NCBI RefSeq assembly: GCF_907165205.1
Contig: NC_058193.1
Coordinates: forward strand, 26,487,521 to 26,551,520
Source of the DNA: Coccinella septempunctata
Taxonomy: Eukaryota > Arthropoda > Insecta > Coleoptera > Coccinellidae
Reading direction: 5' to 3'
DNA: 64,000 nucleotides
Part shown: piece after piece, positions 46,071-57,252 of the stretch
Layout: every line of letters begins with the position of its first letter
Numbering within the stretch: position 1 is the first letter of the stretch
The notes under the pieces: model-generated
Database searches by the model: none
The model's input: only the letters and a program-made list of their open reading frames with translations
Told to the model about the DNA's origin: nothing
Program-made: the position numbers and the translations under genes

Positions 46071-47184
46071 GTACATACTCGAGCGTGTCAGATTAAGATA
46101 TATGTGATTAATTATATGTTGATAAGTATATAATACTAGACAAAAAGAAACTATTTGCATTCCAGCTCATAGAACGAGCAAATTTGAGTATTCTCCTATG
46201 TATAGTGGCAAAAAATTCTACAATCACCTGCCTGATGGATTTAAAACGTTGAAGTTTTCGAGCTTCAAGAAAGAAATAAAAAAAATTCTTTCAGAAAAGT
46301 GTTTTTACAGTAAAAGCGAATATGATCCTGGGTAGTTTTTAATGTTTTTTTTTTGTACTGGCTTAATTTAAGGATATCTAGGGTGATAACCGTAAGCATT
46401 GTTATTTTTTTCCCTTTAATTTTTTTATTTCCTTTTTCTGTCTCCTCTGAGGATAATTAATTAATGTTTAATGCTATTTATGTTGACCCTCCCTATACAT
46501 GTATGATGTCTCAAAGGATTCCATAAATTATTATTATTATTACATATATCTTAATCTGATAATTTAAGCGTGACGAAAATGTGTGGGAGGGCGCCCAATC
46601 TGCAAAAAAACGTGTACATTCTCTAGCGTGGTAGCTTTTTTACTTATTTTGAAGCTAATGATTCAAGAATAACGGAAAAAATATAATCTGACAGTTTCAG
46701 CAAGCCGAAATAGCAAAAATTGGGCATAAAGTTTACAAAAATAAGTTTTTTTCAATTATCCCCTCTCCTGGGCCTCAAATCTTTTTCGCATTCATTATAA
46801 AAGTTGTAGATCATAATATTTTCTACAAATGTCGGCTGAAGTAATTTCTTCTACGTTCAAACGTTTTTGAGATATATGGCGACTAATGTACATTAGACTG
46901 GGATTTTACTTTGACCTTGCTCTTTCGCATGTATGGCTAAGCTCCTCGTCCTCGAAAACGGTTAAGAGTATGTAAAGTTGCTTCAGACAAAATTTGTAGA
47001 GAATTTTATTATCTACAACTTTCATTATGAATACAAAAACGATTAGGGGTACAGGCAGGGAGATATATAAAAAATTGCATTGTTGTCATCTTCAAACTGT
47101 CAGATTAAGAAAACCCCACCTGATTAGTGTCAGATTAATGAGTCAACACGTCAACACGAAAATCTGACATGCTCGAGTATGTAC
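46071..47184. repeat. TIR element GTACATACTCGAGC, with LINE insert
   Basis: GTACATACTCGAGCGTGTCAG at 46071 is mirrored by CTGACATGCTCGAGTATGTAC ending at 47184, 20 of 21 positions. GTCAGATTAA motifs recur inside and outside (45953, 46088, 47098, 47129). A LINE fragment sits near the left end. Confidence 0.65.
46117..46550 (+). pseudogene. LINE 3' end: reverse transcriptase C-terminus
   Basis: An open stretch reads VYNTRQKETICIPAHRTSKF, continues through a Tyr-Ser-Gly-Lys-Lys-Phe-Tyr-Asn-His-Leu-Pro motif and a Phe-Lys-Lys-Glu-Ile-Lys segment, and stops at TAG 46333-46335. This is the usual C-terminal tail of insect non-LTR reverse transcriptases (Leu-Tyr-Asn-x-Leu-Pro, then Phe-Lys-x-x-Leu-Lys). 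About 200 bp of 3' UTR follows and ends in ATTATTATTATTA. The 5' part is missing. The flanking AGATATATG and its inverted ATATATCTT lie at either side. Confidence 0.7.
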
Positions 47185-47736
47185 AAGTCCGAATTGTAGC
47201 TTCCTTTGGGTTCAATTCACATGAACTCTGAAAATATGCCAAGTTTGAAAATTTTTTTTTACCATTTTCAACTCTTCCGTATGGCCAGCCCTACCACGCA
47301 AACTATCAGATAAACATTAATCTTAATCGGGCATGCTCGACTATATACACCTAACGATTTCTCTTTACATTTTTGAAATAATGCAGAGGCTTTCCCCACC
47401 GCTGAAAGTGCATACATCTTGCAACCTTTTTTTTTCTAGCATCTAATCTTCAAAATCCACTAGGTCTTCACGACGCTCGAGTAAATCCCGATTTAGCATT
47501 GTGGGCTCCCAACTAAAAAGTTCATGTGATTTTTTTAACGAACATTAATATTTCGAGAGAAAACATGCACCCTTGAAAAACAACTTCGTTTTTTACACCC
47601 AATATATCAATATAATTATGTGTCTAGGATACAAGAGAGTCGGATAGAGGAATCGATAGGGTCGGTTACCAAGGTTGTTTTAAGGAATTAATCTTATTTT
47701 AACACTTATGTACTGCTGTGCTTATAAAATGCTGAT

Positions 47737-47794
47737 TATTTTGGAAACGGTACATTTGGTCTATTCTGTGACGTTTGATTATTGGGACACCCTG
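47737..47794. repeat. Solo right end of MITE R8
   Basis: GGAAACGGTACATTTGGTC and GACGTTTGATTATTGGGAC, then ACCCTG before TATA, match the right end of 5813-6346 with small deletions. Confidence 0.7.
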
Positions 47795-47957
47795 TATATA
47801 AAAGCTAAGAAGATGCACAGAAATGCATTCGAATATTAGTTAACATCATTTTAGGCTGGTCATTCGTTTCCTTCTGAAGAAACACTCCTAATAGTAAATT
47901 TCCTAAGCATTTATGTATATTCAAACCATCATAAGCGTATAGGGGACAATAGCTTAC

Positions 47958-48043
47958 CTGGCAACGGGCATCATCTTGAGAGCCAGCGCTTTGCTGAGGC
48001 AGAACCCGGCACCTCCTGTGGCGAACCAGAACTTGACTTTTTG
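47958..48043 (-). CDS. fng: fringe coding exon (GGAGFC region)
   Basis: Eighty-six bases lie between acceptor CTTTTACAG and donor GTAAGC on the minus strand. Entry is phase 0. The exon encodes QKVKFWFATGGAGFCLSKAL, then ALKMMPVA, and two bases of a Ser codon completed at 20669. Phe-Ala-Thr-Gly-Gly-Ala-Gly-Phe-Cys is the most conserved Fringe motif and forms part of the UDP-GlcNAc site in GT31 enzymes (family knowledge). It is followed by a 27,288-bp intron. Upstream exons with the Asp-Asp-Asp motif were searched for up to 64000 on the minus strand and not found. Confidence 0.96.
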
Positions 48044-48531
48044 CTGTAAAAGAGATCGAAAACCAATTAGTGTCCCTGTGGGGGCTGTTCTGTGGGGTTC
48101 CACGGAATGGGAACAACGTTGTCAGATTTGCAGATAACTAAATTTATAGGTTGAGGTGAAAGGATGACATATATCATGGTATTTTACTGTTATTGAACGG
48201 TGGAGGTAAAATACATCTGACACGGTGAATGTACGGAGATATATCGGATCTGATAGAAAAATGGACGCCATAAGGATTCCCAGCTAAGAGGAATTCGAAG
48301 CAGTAGGATTCTTATGGATGTATAGAGTGACCATTTCTCACGGTTCTCATGTTATAATAATAAGCATAGATGGAGTGCACTTGCTTTCGGAAATAAATAT
48401 GATTCAAATTATATTTAAAGTTCTCTTATATCACATATGAAATAGGAGAAAATTTTGTTATTTGGGGTGGGATCATCTTCGCACCTTGGTGCGACTCAAT
48501 TTTCGAATTAGTTCGAGAAAATATTAATATA

Positions 48532-49160
48532 CAGTGTGAGTCTGATTCGTACAAATATTTCAACAGTACCTAGATTGTTGGGGTCAAAAGAAACACTTTT
48601 TTCCCTTACCATTTTTTCCGAATCAGCTCGGTTTGAAAGATACAGGCTGTTGAAAAACCATATAAAAATGTTATTTTTAGTTATATCTCACAAACGGTTT
48701 TATCGAATGAAATGAATTTCGGAATATAGATTTTCATTTATTTGATTAATGTTTTTGGAACAAAAGATATCGCCCACGTCTTCCAGTTTTCTCATTAGGA
48801 CCATTGCGTACCATAAAAATACCAAAAATTCAAAGAAGCCAGCTCTTGACAATGCGCCGTTTTTGAGTACCTAATGTAATGTTCGAAAATTAAAAAGTAT
48901 CCTTGGAATTTGAAAAATTGGGAACTTTGCCTGAATGTTTAAAAGATCCACAGATGTGTGATGTCACAGATTTATAGCTACATAGTTATTCTGAAGGTAA
49001 TTTTGTTTTTCCATGAGTGGCACAGTTCATTATGGAAACATAAAATGGCTATATCTTTTTATCAGCGCCGAATCGGAAAAAAATGTATAGGAAAAAAGTG
49101 TTTCCTTTGACCTCAAAAATCTACTCTTAAATTATTTGCACTAGTCAAAGATGCACCCTG
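48532..49160. repeat. R1 foldback copy, complete 629 bp
   Basis: TA (48530-48531, 49161-49162) brackets CAGTGTGAGTCTGATTCG and AGTCAAAGATGCACCCTG. Terminal arms of about 105 bp are inverted (GGTCAAAAGAAACACTTTTT against AAAAAGTGTTTCCTTTGACC). The inner body is unique sequence shared by the other R1 copies, with CCCACGTCTTCCAGTTTTCT as a marker. No coding capacity. Confidence 0.9.
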
Positions 49161-49585
49161 TATTCAGATCAAGGAATATATCAACCAAATAGTTCAATAT
49201 TCATAATGAGTAAGTTTTTGGACATTTTTCCAGTGGAATAATGTTGGTTATACAAACCAACTTTGCTATGTGAAAATTCAGCTCTTGGATCGAGTATACC
49301 TCTGAGATTCTGGAAATTTCTTTTAATACATCGCCAATTCCATTTTTCTGAATCTAACACAAATTGTGCACGGTATCGAAATAGAAATTGAAGAAAAAAC
49401 AACAAAATCAGAAGGAAGCCCTTTCAAAAATGAAGATTACTTCAATGATGGTGGAAGATTCAAAAGTTCAATAAAACATGGCTTTCTACAGCAAAGGATT
49501 GTTACATAGATAAACTTTTGGAAATTTTTTATGTAACTTTTGTTACATAACAAACACAGAACACCATAATAACCCTAAATTCCTG

Positions 49586-49840
49586 GTGAATTACCACAAT
49601 GACGGATGGACGAAACTGAGGGTCACTATGCTTAAGCATTTTTACAGAACACTGCAAACTCGAGGCATATCTACTCTTCTTCTCATCGAAACCATATGCA
49701 TATTTTGCTTAGAGGACGAAGAGACTACTGAGCATATTCTTGCGACAGGCAGTGTCAGACTTGAAACCTTCAGAGCCTCCAAGTTGACTCTAGCTGTGCT
49801 ACCAGCAAGTTTCAACAATCTGCAAGAGTGCAAGCCATAG
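49586..49840 (+). pseudogene. Possible LINE C-terminal knuckle remnant
   Basis: The frame contains CIFCLEDEETTEHILATG from 49697, close to the Cys-x2-Cys ... Glu-Thr-x-x-His-Ile-Leu ... Cys knuckle that follows RNase H in several LINE clades. The last Cys has been lost. Upstream reverse transcriptase is not visible and no tail is clear. The antisense frame is incidental. Confidence 0.5.
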
Positions 49841-49956
49841 ACACCACATAAAATTTCAGATCTTTTTTCGTTTCTGAAAACCTCAATGTCCAAAAGGTTC
49901 CATATGGAAATTCACGGTAAAATCATATTTTCGACCAGAAGTCTTGAGTCATGTTG

Positions 49957-50415
49957 AGAAGAGTTTATACCACGGGACTTTCTCGGCATCCGTATAAGGC
50001 GTAAGGGTAGAAAGACTACCAGAATGTGGGGTGTTGCCAGAACACTTGAACGATCAGTAGAGGTTACAAATATTACAATAGTTTTCAGTTTCGTCGAAAA
50101 GATGGCAGCACTTTACGAACGTCTTTTTTCAATTTCAGCAGGATTCGAATTGTAGTCAATGGCGCGACTTTACAAGAAATTTTTTCATGTGGAAATTCAT
50201 TGAAAAAACCATTTCACCTCGGAAAGTTATTAACATGAATGAATATTTGATTTTTGATGAAAAAATTTTTAAATTTTTTTTTCTATTTGACGAATAGAGA
50301 AAGATCTGACTTTCCGAGATGCGGAACTGACTGAATTGAATTATAATGAAAACCCCATATAAATTAGAGGTTTCTGACGTAAGATATTCCTTCTTCCTTT
50401 TCGAACTGACCATTC
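49957..50415. repeat. Dispersed repeat R13 body, second copy
   Basis: Matches 19452-19925 along its length (ACCACGGGACTTTCTCGGCA, CATCCGTATAAGGCGTAA, TTGAACGATCAGTAGAGG, GAAAACCCCATATAAATTAG). It lacks the flanking direct repeats seen there. Confidence 0.75.
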
Positions 50416-50429
50416 CAAATAAGGAAAGA

Positions 50430-50900
50430 TCAAGAGAAAATTGCGTGTCCACAGGGCAAAAACCAATCACGGCAACGTGGTACATGGCTTCCCGTCAACA
50501 GAGCCGACCTCCTATTTTTCTCCTCGAATTATCGAAAACTAATTAGTGGACATTACAGCACCAAGCCTGGCAGGGAGCACATCCTGTCGGTCGCGTCATA
50601 AGGTTCCGTACCTAGCGGGGTGTCGTCTGCACGCGGGGATTTATTGCGCCGGGGTCGACTAGCATGTTTATTGCGCCAATCCAAAACATGTAAATCAATC
50701 CGTTATAAATCACGGATGAAATACAAACACCACATGTCGAAGAACTCGTTCCCGGGTAGCGGAAATATCGGACTGGTTGACGGACGTCGAACAACGCGCG
50801 TTCAAGGAGACCGACGCGACGGTACATCGCCAATATAAATCACGGTTTTCTACGGTGGCGGACATGGCGGAAACCGATTGATGAATGATAACAGTAATGC
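50430..50900. other. CpG-bearing island 5' of exon 47958
   Basis: Less AT-rich sequence with many CpG (GGTCGACTAG, GACGGACGTCGAACAACGCG). Frames on both strands overlap (50612-50833 and 50620-50838) and are unrecognised. It lies in the intron upstream of the GGAGFC exon. It could be an enhancer or an internal promoter; no core promoter motif can be fixed by eye. Confidence 0.35.
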
Positions 50901-51404
50901 ATGAGCATGTGATGATCGAACACTGCTCCCTGCATGGGTCGAAGTCAATATTTCCATGTTGCCATACTTTGTCTAGTAAACATAGATGTATTATCGTATA
51001 TGGAGAAGAAAATATGCACTAAAATTGAACTTGTGATGTTAGAGCCTTCAGATTAGAGGTGGCCCTTCAACCTTTCCTTCTGAGCTGCCACCATTCGAAC
51101 TTTTTATCCACATTTCAAGGTCCAGGTCTGTCACTCGTCAGATTCTCTTTGGGGTTAGAATCTTCTAGATGAACGTCAGATCTATTGCACCTATTTGGTT
51201 TCCCATTAGATTAGCAATAACGAAAAAGTGGCAGAATAACTCAAAGAGTTACGGTGCGGACTCTGCTAACTGTAAGCAAGAGACAAAACTCCGAACACCG
51301 AAATACGAAAATAAAACTGTCATCATGGAAACAATAGCGAAAAGTTGGAGGCACACGTGTCTAGACGAAATGTGAAGATATGGTCATACAGAGTGACACC
51401 TTGG

Positions 51405-51538
51405 AGGCTTTGAGGAGCAAAAGGAAGCATAGGAAGACCTAGAAATAATAGCAAAAAACACAGAAGCATGGAAGTCACGAGAAGAGGCTTATATACGACA
51501 ATGGATGGAAAGAGCTGAAGAAAAAAAAAGAGATTAGT
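51405..51538 (+). pseudogene. Weak RTE-like LINE tail
   Basis: Two frames together read GSIGRPRN, then EDLEIIAKNTEAWKSREEAY and IRQWMERAEEKKRD before TAG. This resembles the Gly-Arg-Pro ... Ala-x-x-Arg-x-x-Trp tail of endonuclease/reverse-transcriptase elements. The match is short and needs a frame change. Confidence 0.3.
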
Positions 51539-51539
51539 T

Positions 51540-52680
51540 TAGGTCAAAAGCCAATTAGAAAAGGTCCGGCCTAGGTCACCTAGTTGGTTCCCGATAGCAA
51601 TAGCTTTGAATATCCTAAAATTGGGGCGCCCATGTAACCTTATTAGTATCCCCTGAGGTTGGACTGGCCTGTAGCCCTGAAAGTAGGCAAATCTGTTTCA
51701 CCTATTTGGTTTTACATGAGATTAGCCTGAATGAGGGGCAGGCCTAGGCTATCTCTGGTTCTCCTTGCACCTGGGCAAAGGGCAAGCCTATACCACCTAG
51801 TTGGTACTTCATGGAAATAAGTTTGAATCACCATAAAAAGGGGCCTATGTCACATACTTAGGTTCCCATGAGATTGAGTTAGGTTAGAACCATTGTGGAA
51901 AAAAGAATCCCTAAGATGAAAGCCTAGGCTATCTAGGTAGTTCACCTGGGGGCTAGGTTTTGAATCACCTGGCAAAATGCAAGCCTATTCCATCTAGTTG
52001 ATTCTCCATGAAGATAGGTTTGAATCACAAAGAAAAAGGGCCTATGTCACATAGTTGGGTTCCCATGAGATCGAGTTAGGTTAGAACCATTTTGGAAATA
52101 GGAATCCCTAGGAAGGCCTAGGCTATCTAGGTGGTTCTCCTAGGGGCTAGGTTTTGAATCACCTAGGCAAAGGGCAAGCTTATACCACCTAGTTGGTTCT
52201 CCATGGGGATAGGTTTGAATCACCAAAAAAGGGGCATATGTCGCATAGTTGGGTTTCCATGAGATTGAGTTAGGTTAGAACCATTTTGGAAAAAGGAATC
52301 CCTAGGGAGGACGAGGCTACCTAGGTGGTTCTCCTTGGGGCTAGGTTTTGAATCACCTGGGAAAAGGTCAAGCTTATACCACTTAGATGGTTCTAAATGA
52401 GGTTAGGTTTGAATCACCAAAAAAGGGACTTATGTCACATAGTACGGTTCCCATGAGATTGAGTTAGGTTAGAACCATTTTGGGAAAAGGAATCCTATAT
52501 CGGTTAGTTCCCCATGAAGTACCCTCTGGAACACAGGCTTATTTCACGTAGGTCGTTCGGTATGAGAATAGGTAGAGATTAGAATCACCTGAAAGAAGAC
52601 AGGCTTTTGTCACACAGGTCCCATAAGTAAGTATTTAGATTAGATCCACCTGGGAGAACGGCAGGCTTCCCCCTTCCCCA
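51540..52680. repeat. 194-bp higher-order tandem repeat
   Basis: AGATTGAGTT (one variant AGATCGAGTT) before AGGTTAGAACC starts at 51871, 52068, 52262 and 52456, spacings of 197, 194 and 194 bp. Each unit contains three related sub-units of about 62, 56 and 76 bp, all built on a GCCTA...CACCTAGTTGGTTCYCCATG pattern of under 30 bp conserved core. The outer units at both ends are more diverged, and single sub-units reach back to about 51130. Confidence 0.88.
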
Positions 52681-52689
52681 TTAACTTTT

Positions 52690-54480
52690 TCAACAGTTTT
52701 AAATTTTAGTCCTCCGAAAATGCATCATACAGAAGTGTCTACCTAAAATTTTCGGTATTGTAGAAGGAGGATGTCAATTTTTATTGGTCTGACATTAACT
52801 CATTTGTCCGAATTGAATCGTAAAACTTTTTATTGATTCCAGATTATTTCAAAATATAGCCACTAGAACAAATCATCAAAGTGAACAGCAGTCGTCAATC
52901 ATGATTCGTTTCAAAGTGATCCATTAAATCCTCGGATGTTAATTATCGATCGGAAACGTTTGGACATGGATCCATCATTGCTTGCTTGATTGATAGATCA
53001 AAGCAAAGCTGGGCTTTGGTGTTCTGCACATATGACGACCTACTGGAATAGCAAAAAATTGATTCTGCAACGTCAGGTCAGCGCAGAACTCATCAACAAG
53101 GGCCTAGGTTTTATACACTCCATGCAATATATTCACTAAAGTGATATTATTCACCAATTTCACTCATTTCATACACAATTAGTGAATTAATTTCTCAATA
53201 GATTTTCGTAGATTTCAAAATTTTTTTATAGGGACCATCCGTATTGGAACTGAGCGGAGCTAACCTAACCTAATAGGTTGCATAGGAAAAATATCACGAA
53301 TTTCGAAATGCTCGAAGTATTTGTTTTCAACTTCTAATGAAAAAGACTATGATTTATGAAAATTCGAGGACATACAAAATAGTTTCTGCTATCCGAACTA
53401 CCGTGAAACTTCATGTTAATTCCTTTCAAGGATTGAGAAAAGAAATTATCTTGGTGGTATTTCATCCAAAATAATCTCACACAAAAATATGTTCAAGGAT
53501 GCTCAGTAACCAATAACAGAACGAATTTTAATAAGAAAATCATTCATTATACCTCGAAAAAGCACCTGTACGTCTGTAAGACATAGATAACCTACACAAT
53601 CAACCATTTAAAATCACAGTAGGAGTTTAATATTCAAGAGACGCTTTTCAATTAAAATTGGAAATTTCCAGATAAATCAACGCAGTATCCAGCGTCCATC
53701 TCAGGGAGATGGACGCTTTATAACGTGTGTCGAATACTAAAGAAGTTTACTCATCTATTATTTGCTATTCAATAAAATACAACTTCATTAACTAATCAGC
53801 GTCAGTGAGCTATGTTGAGATGTGATTTATACCTAAGAATCCAGCAGTGTAACGAAGATGAGAAACGTGGTAACCGTTTTTGAATTGTTGCTCAGTTTAT
53901 GGGACATTTTATTGGAACTGAGAGTCATTAATTAGCTGTCTTAGATCTTCACGGCTGATTTACAATTTTACCGGCCGTGGTACTTGTAATCACAGTTCCT
54001 CAGACCTACCGGTCGGTTGGAAATATTGTTGATTTATCCTCCGATTTAGTTTTTTTATATCTGAATGGAATAGTTACCATAACGGTTCAACCCATGGAGG
54101 TCCTAATCTTCACACAACGGATCCCACAGCCTTAAATTTTTCACCACTAATTGGGAATATTTCACCCATACAATCTGGAGCTCAAAATATGAAGATTTAA
54201 CACAAGTTTATGTGAAATGTGATGATGAAATGTGTCTCCTGTCTGTGTTACAGGATGTTTTAGAGAAGTTTTGAGGAGTTACAAATTATTTGTCAGAATT
54301 GGCAGGAACTGTAGGTACCATGGACCCTACTATGTCGAATATGATTAACACCAGTACTGCTTATAGTTTTTACGTAGACTTCATACTTCACTTCCATAGC
54401 TAAGCTAAAATTTTTCGAAGTATTGTATAGTGAACATCAAGCTGCACAATTATTTTCATCATAATGTGTGTTAATCATGT
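52690..54480. other. AT-rich intronic or upstream sequence
   Basis: Contains a perfect small hairpin at 53691-53717 (AGCGTCCATCTC, loop AGG, inverted arm). Nothing else is recognised. No fringe exon is seen. Confidence 0.4.
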
Positions 54481-54949
54481 AGGTTTTTCCCAGTGGCGGA
54501 TTTACCATAGAGGCTAAGTAGGCTGCAGCCTAGGGCGGCAGAATTCAGGAGGCGGCAAATTTGGGGACAATTTTGTTTGTACTAAATATAAAAACTGAAA
54601 TAGTAGTATTTCAAAGATATTTTAATATCTATCTGCATCTAATTTTCCCCAAATATAAAAAAAAACTGAACAAGTAGTGCATCATTACTATTTTCCTGTT
54701 TCCCTCTTATTTCGGCAGCATTGGACTTTATACTGAAACTTCGTGAGGGTGAAAAATTTCGATGAAACCAGAATCTGAATAGTTGGGATGTGTTTTTTCG
54801 GTTCCTACGAAAACACAATTCAAGAAATGTTTGTCCAGAAGTTCGTATCTATGGCTATAAGATCCATAGTATATATAGCATATATAGCAGCTAGAAGAAA
54901 CCGGATGAAACATTCGCTAGCTCTTTTTTCATAACTAATCCAAATCTGA

Positions 54950-55433
54950 AAACAGAACCAGCCTATCGTTTCTAGATTTTGAGTTATAAACAAAAATTGG
55001 AATTTTGACGATTTCGAAAAGTTCTCATAACTTTTTTGTGTTTGAAGTTACAGATCTGAAACTTTTTAGTCACTTTTATACGTAGATTCTACTGACAGAA
55101 TCTTTTTTCCAATTCAAAAATAACAAATTCAATGAAAGTTTGCATTAAAAAAAAAAGTTCGCCTAATGTTTCGAAATGAAAAAATATTTGGTGCTTGTCA
55201 GTGGATTCTACGTAAAAAAGGTTCAAGTTTCAGATCTGTAACTTAATTGACAAAAAAGTTATGAAAACTTTTCGAAATCGTCAAAATTTCACTTATTGCT
55301 AATAACTCAAAAACGGTTTTCACCATTCTTTGATTCTCTTGAAAAGAGCTCGAGAATGTGTCATCCGTTTTTTTCCAGCTATCATAGTTCTCGAGTTTCC
55401 CTCAGTAGACAACGAATTTTGCCCACTCTGTTC
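54950..55433. repeat. Foldback element R12, nested in the hAT element
   Basis: TTTTGACGATTTCGAAAAGT and its inverted ACTTTTCGAAATCGTCAAAA flank a centre near 55150. The inner blocks ACAGATCTGAAACTT and AAGTTTCAGATCTGT also mirror. The right end continues to GACAACGAATTTTGCCCAC, matching the left end of the copy at 7598. The left end is shortened. Confidence 0.75.
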
Positions 55434-55493
55434 GTATTTCATTGTCAGCGTCAGTTAGATTGTGGCCATATAATACATATAATAATATGAATA

Positions 55494-56245
55494 GTTGCAA
55501 AAAATTCAGGGGGGATTCAAAAAGTAGGGAAGGTCTTTTCTTTTTTGTGCCCCTGCTTAGTTACAGGCTCCTAAAGATGGCGCCCGAAAAGCAGCTTTTG
55601 ATTTTTTTATGAAAATCAATAAACTTTCATGTATTCAATCGAGCAGATATTTTATATGGGCACTAAAAAAAATTTTGGTTCTGTTCGTCTATAATAGAAA
55701 GGGGTAGTAAAATCCATCCCTTATTCTTGCTTCGCAAGAAACTTTTTCGATGTTCATATCTTATAATAAAAAATGTATTTTGGATAACCCATTCTCAAAA
55801 AATCATCTTGAGATTTTTGTCACATATGTATACTCATTAAAATGATTGTGTGCACAAACGCAGAAATATTCGATATGCACTTTGTTTAAGGTTTTTTTTT
55901 CCTGAAAAACCGTGAATTTTCCCAAGAAACTGCTAGAGACCTTATTTGTAAAGAATATGTCGAGCTATTCAAAATCTTTTATTGTGAAATATGGATATGG
56001 AAAGAAGTTTCTTGCAAAACAATGTTTAGGGGTGGCTTTTTCTAGCACTTTCAATAATAGAGAAACAGCACCGAAAATTTCTACCCCGCATAAAATATCT
56101 GCTTGATTTCATTGTTGTCAGTTTCTCGATTCTCAAGAAAAATATTAAAAACTGCTTTTAGGGCTGTAACTGAGCAGGGGGCTCTATTACATTAAAGGTC
56201 CACCCTAATTTCTGACGATGGATCACCCCCTTAATTATTTGCAAC
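55494..56245. repeat. 752-bp TIR element nested in the hAT element
   Basis: GTTGCAAAAAATTCAGGGGG at the left is mirrored by CCCCCTTAATTATTTGCAAC at the right. The inside is AT-rich with one 64-codon frame of no recognisable identity (55912-56106). Confidence 0.7.
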
Positions 56246-57118
56246 TGTTCCTATGGACCATGTTACCATGTATATATGGTGTGCCATATTTAATGATAAT
56301 AAATTTCTTCTTTTCGTTTGATATAGAATATATCTATTCTATTTTAAACTGTGTGCCTAATTAAAAATGATTTGATTACGTTTGAAGAATGTATATCACT
56401 GTGTGACTAATATCAATTAAGATATCCATTACTTCCCCTCATTAGAAGTTTGTGACTAAATTTTATTTCATTCAGAAATAAACGTTGTATTTCTTGTGGA
56501 ATCTCATCTTAATCTTTGCGTTGTAAAAATGATCTAGGAACTCGGGAACTGATACATCGATTCCCTAGGTCACAATAATTATGAGTAGTTATTAGGACTA
56601 CAGTGTACAAATCTCAAAGTTACATTTTCACTGACACAAAAATTGTCATTAATATTTTGAACTAAATAATTATGGTAAGGGCGGCAAAATTTGAATAGCC
56701 TACTGGCGGCAAATATGTAAATCCGCCACTGGTTTTTCCGGTCATTGAGTTAGATTTTCACGCATATAAAATTCCTAATCCATTTAAACGAAGAACATGA
56801 TGTTATTCGTCGAAATTTATTGAAAAAATTATGGTAATGGTAAATTTATGGTTTTTTTGTGCCCATTAACATTAATTGAGTTAAGAAAACCATTTAATTG
56901 CCCAAAATACTGATATAATTGATAAACATTCAAGTCAAAATAATTGTTCAGCTTGTTCTACCTGAATTAAATCGAAAAACTTACTTTATCGCTATGAAGA
57001 ACTTCAAAAGTATTGGACGAAAGCTCTCAATGAAAGCCAATTGTGTAAGGCTTGGGAGGAATTGACATAAATGTGTTAGATCTATGACACCTACACCTCC
57101 TGTCAAATACGACATATA

Positions 57119-57250
57119 CTAAGTTCGAAAAATACACTCCATCGCCTCTCTCTACTCCTATCGTTCTTTTCATCGAATATTTCCCACTAAACTCGATAAA
57201 AAGAAAAATAGGAGTAGAGAGAGGCGACGGAGTGTATTTTTCGAACTTAG
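57119..57250. repeat. Hairpin MITE, 44/45 paired
   Basis: The arms 57117-57161 and 57208-57252 are inverted copies with one mismatch (CTCCATCGCC against the complement of GGCGACGGAG) around a 46-bp loop. CTAAGTTCGAAAAATACA begins the arm after TA, and the right side ends before TA. The minus-strand frame 57027-57401 crosses it and is incidental. Confidence 0.9.
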
Positions 57251-57252
57251 TA

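Larger units (their letters stand above)
54491..56731. mobile_element. hAT-type element with 8-bp target duplication
   Basis: GTTTTTCC occurs immediately outside both ends (54483-54490 and 56732-56739). The ends CAGTGGCGGATTTAC and GTAAATCCGCCACTG are inverted. Next to them, GGCGGCAAATTTG and related CGGCAAA blocks are mirrored. The 8-bp duplication and the CAGTGGCG-type terminus fit hAT. I see no intact transposase. The minus-strand frame 54728-54913 is unrecognised. Two other elements are nested inside. Confidence 0.85.

Noticed and set aside
51540..52680. Regularly spaced repeats that could suggest a CRISPR array
   Set aside because: The whole 194-bp unit repeats with no unique spacers, and the genome is eukaryotic.
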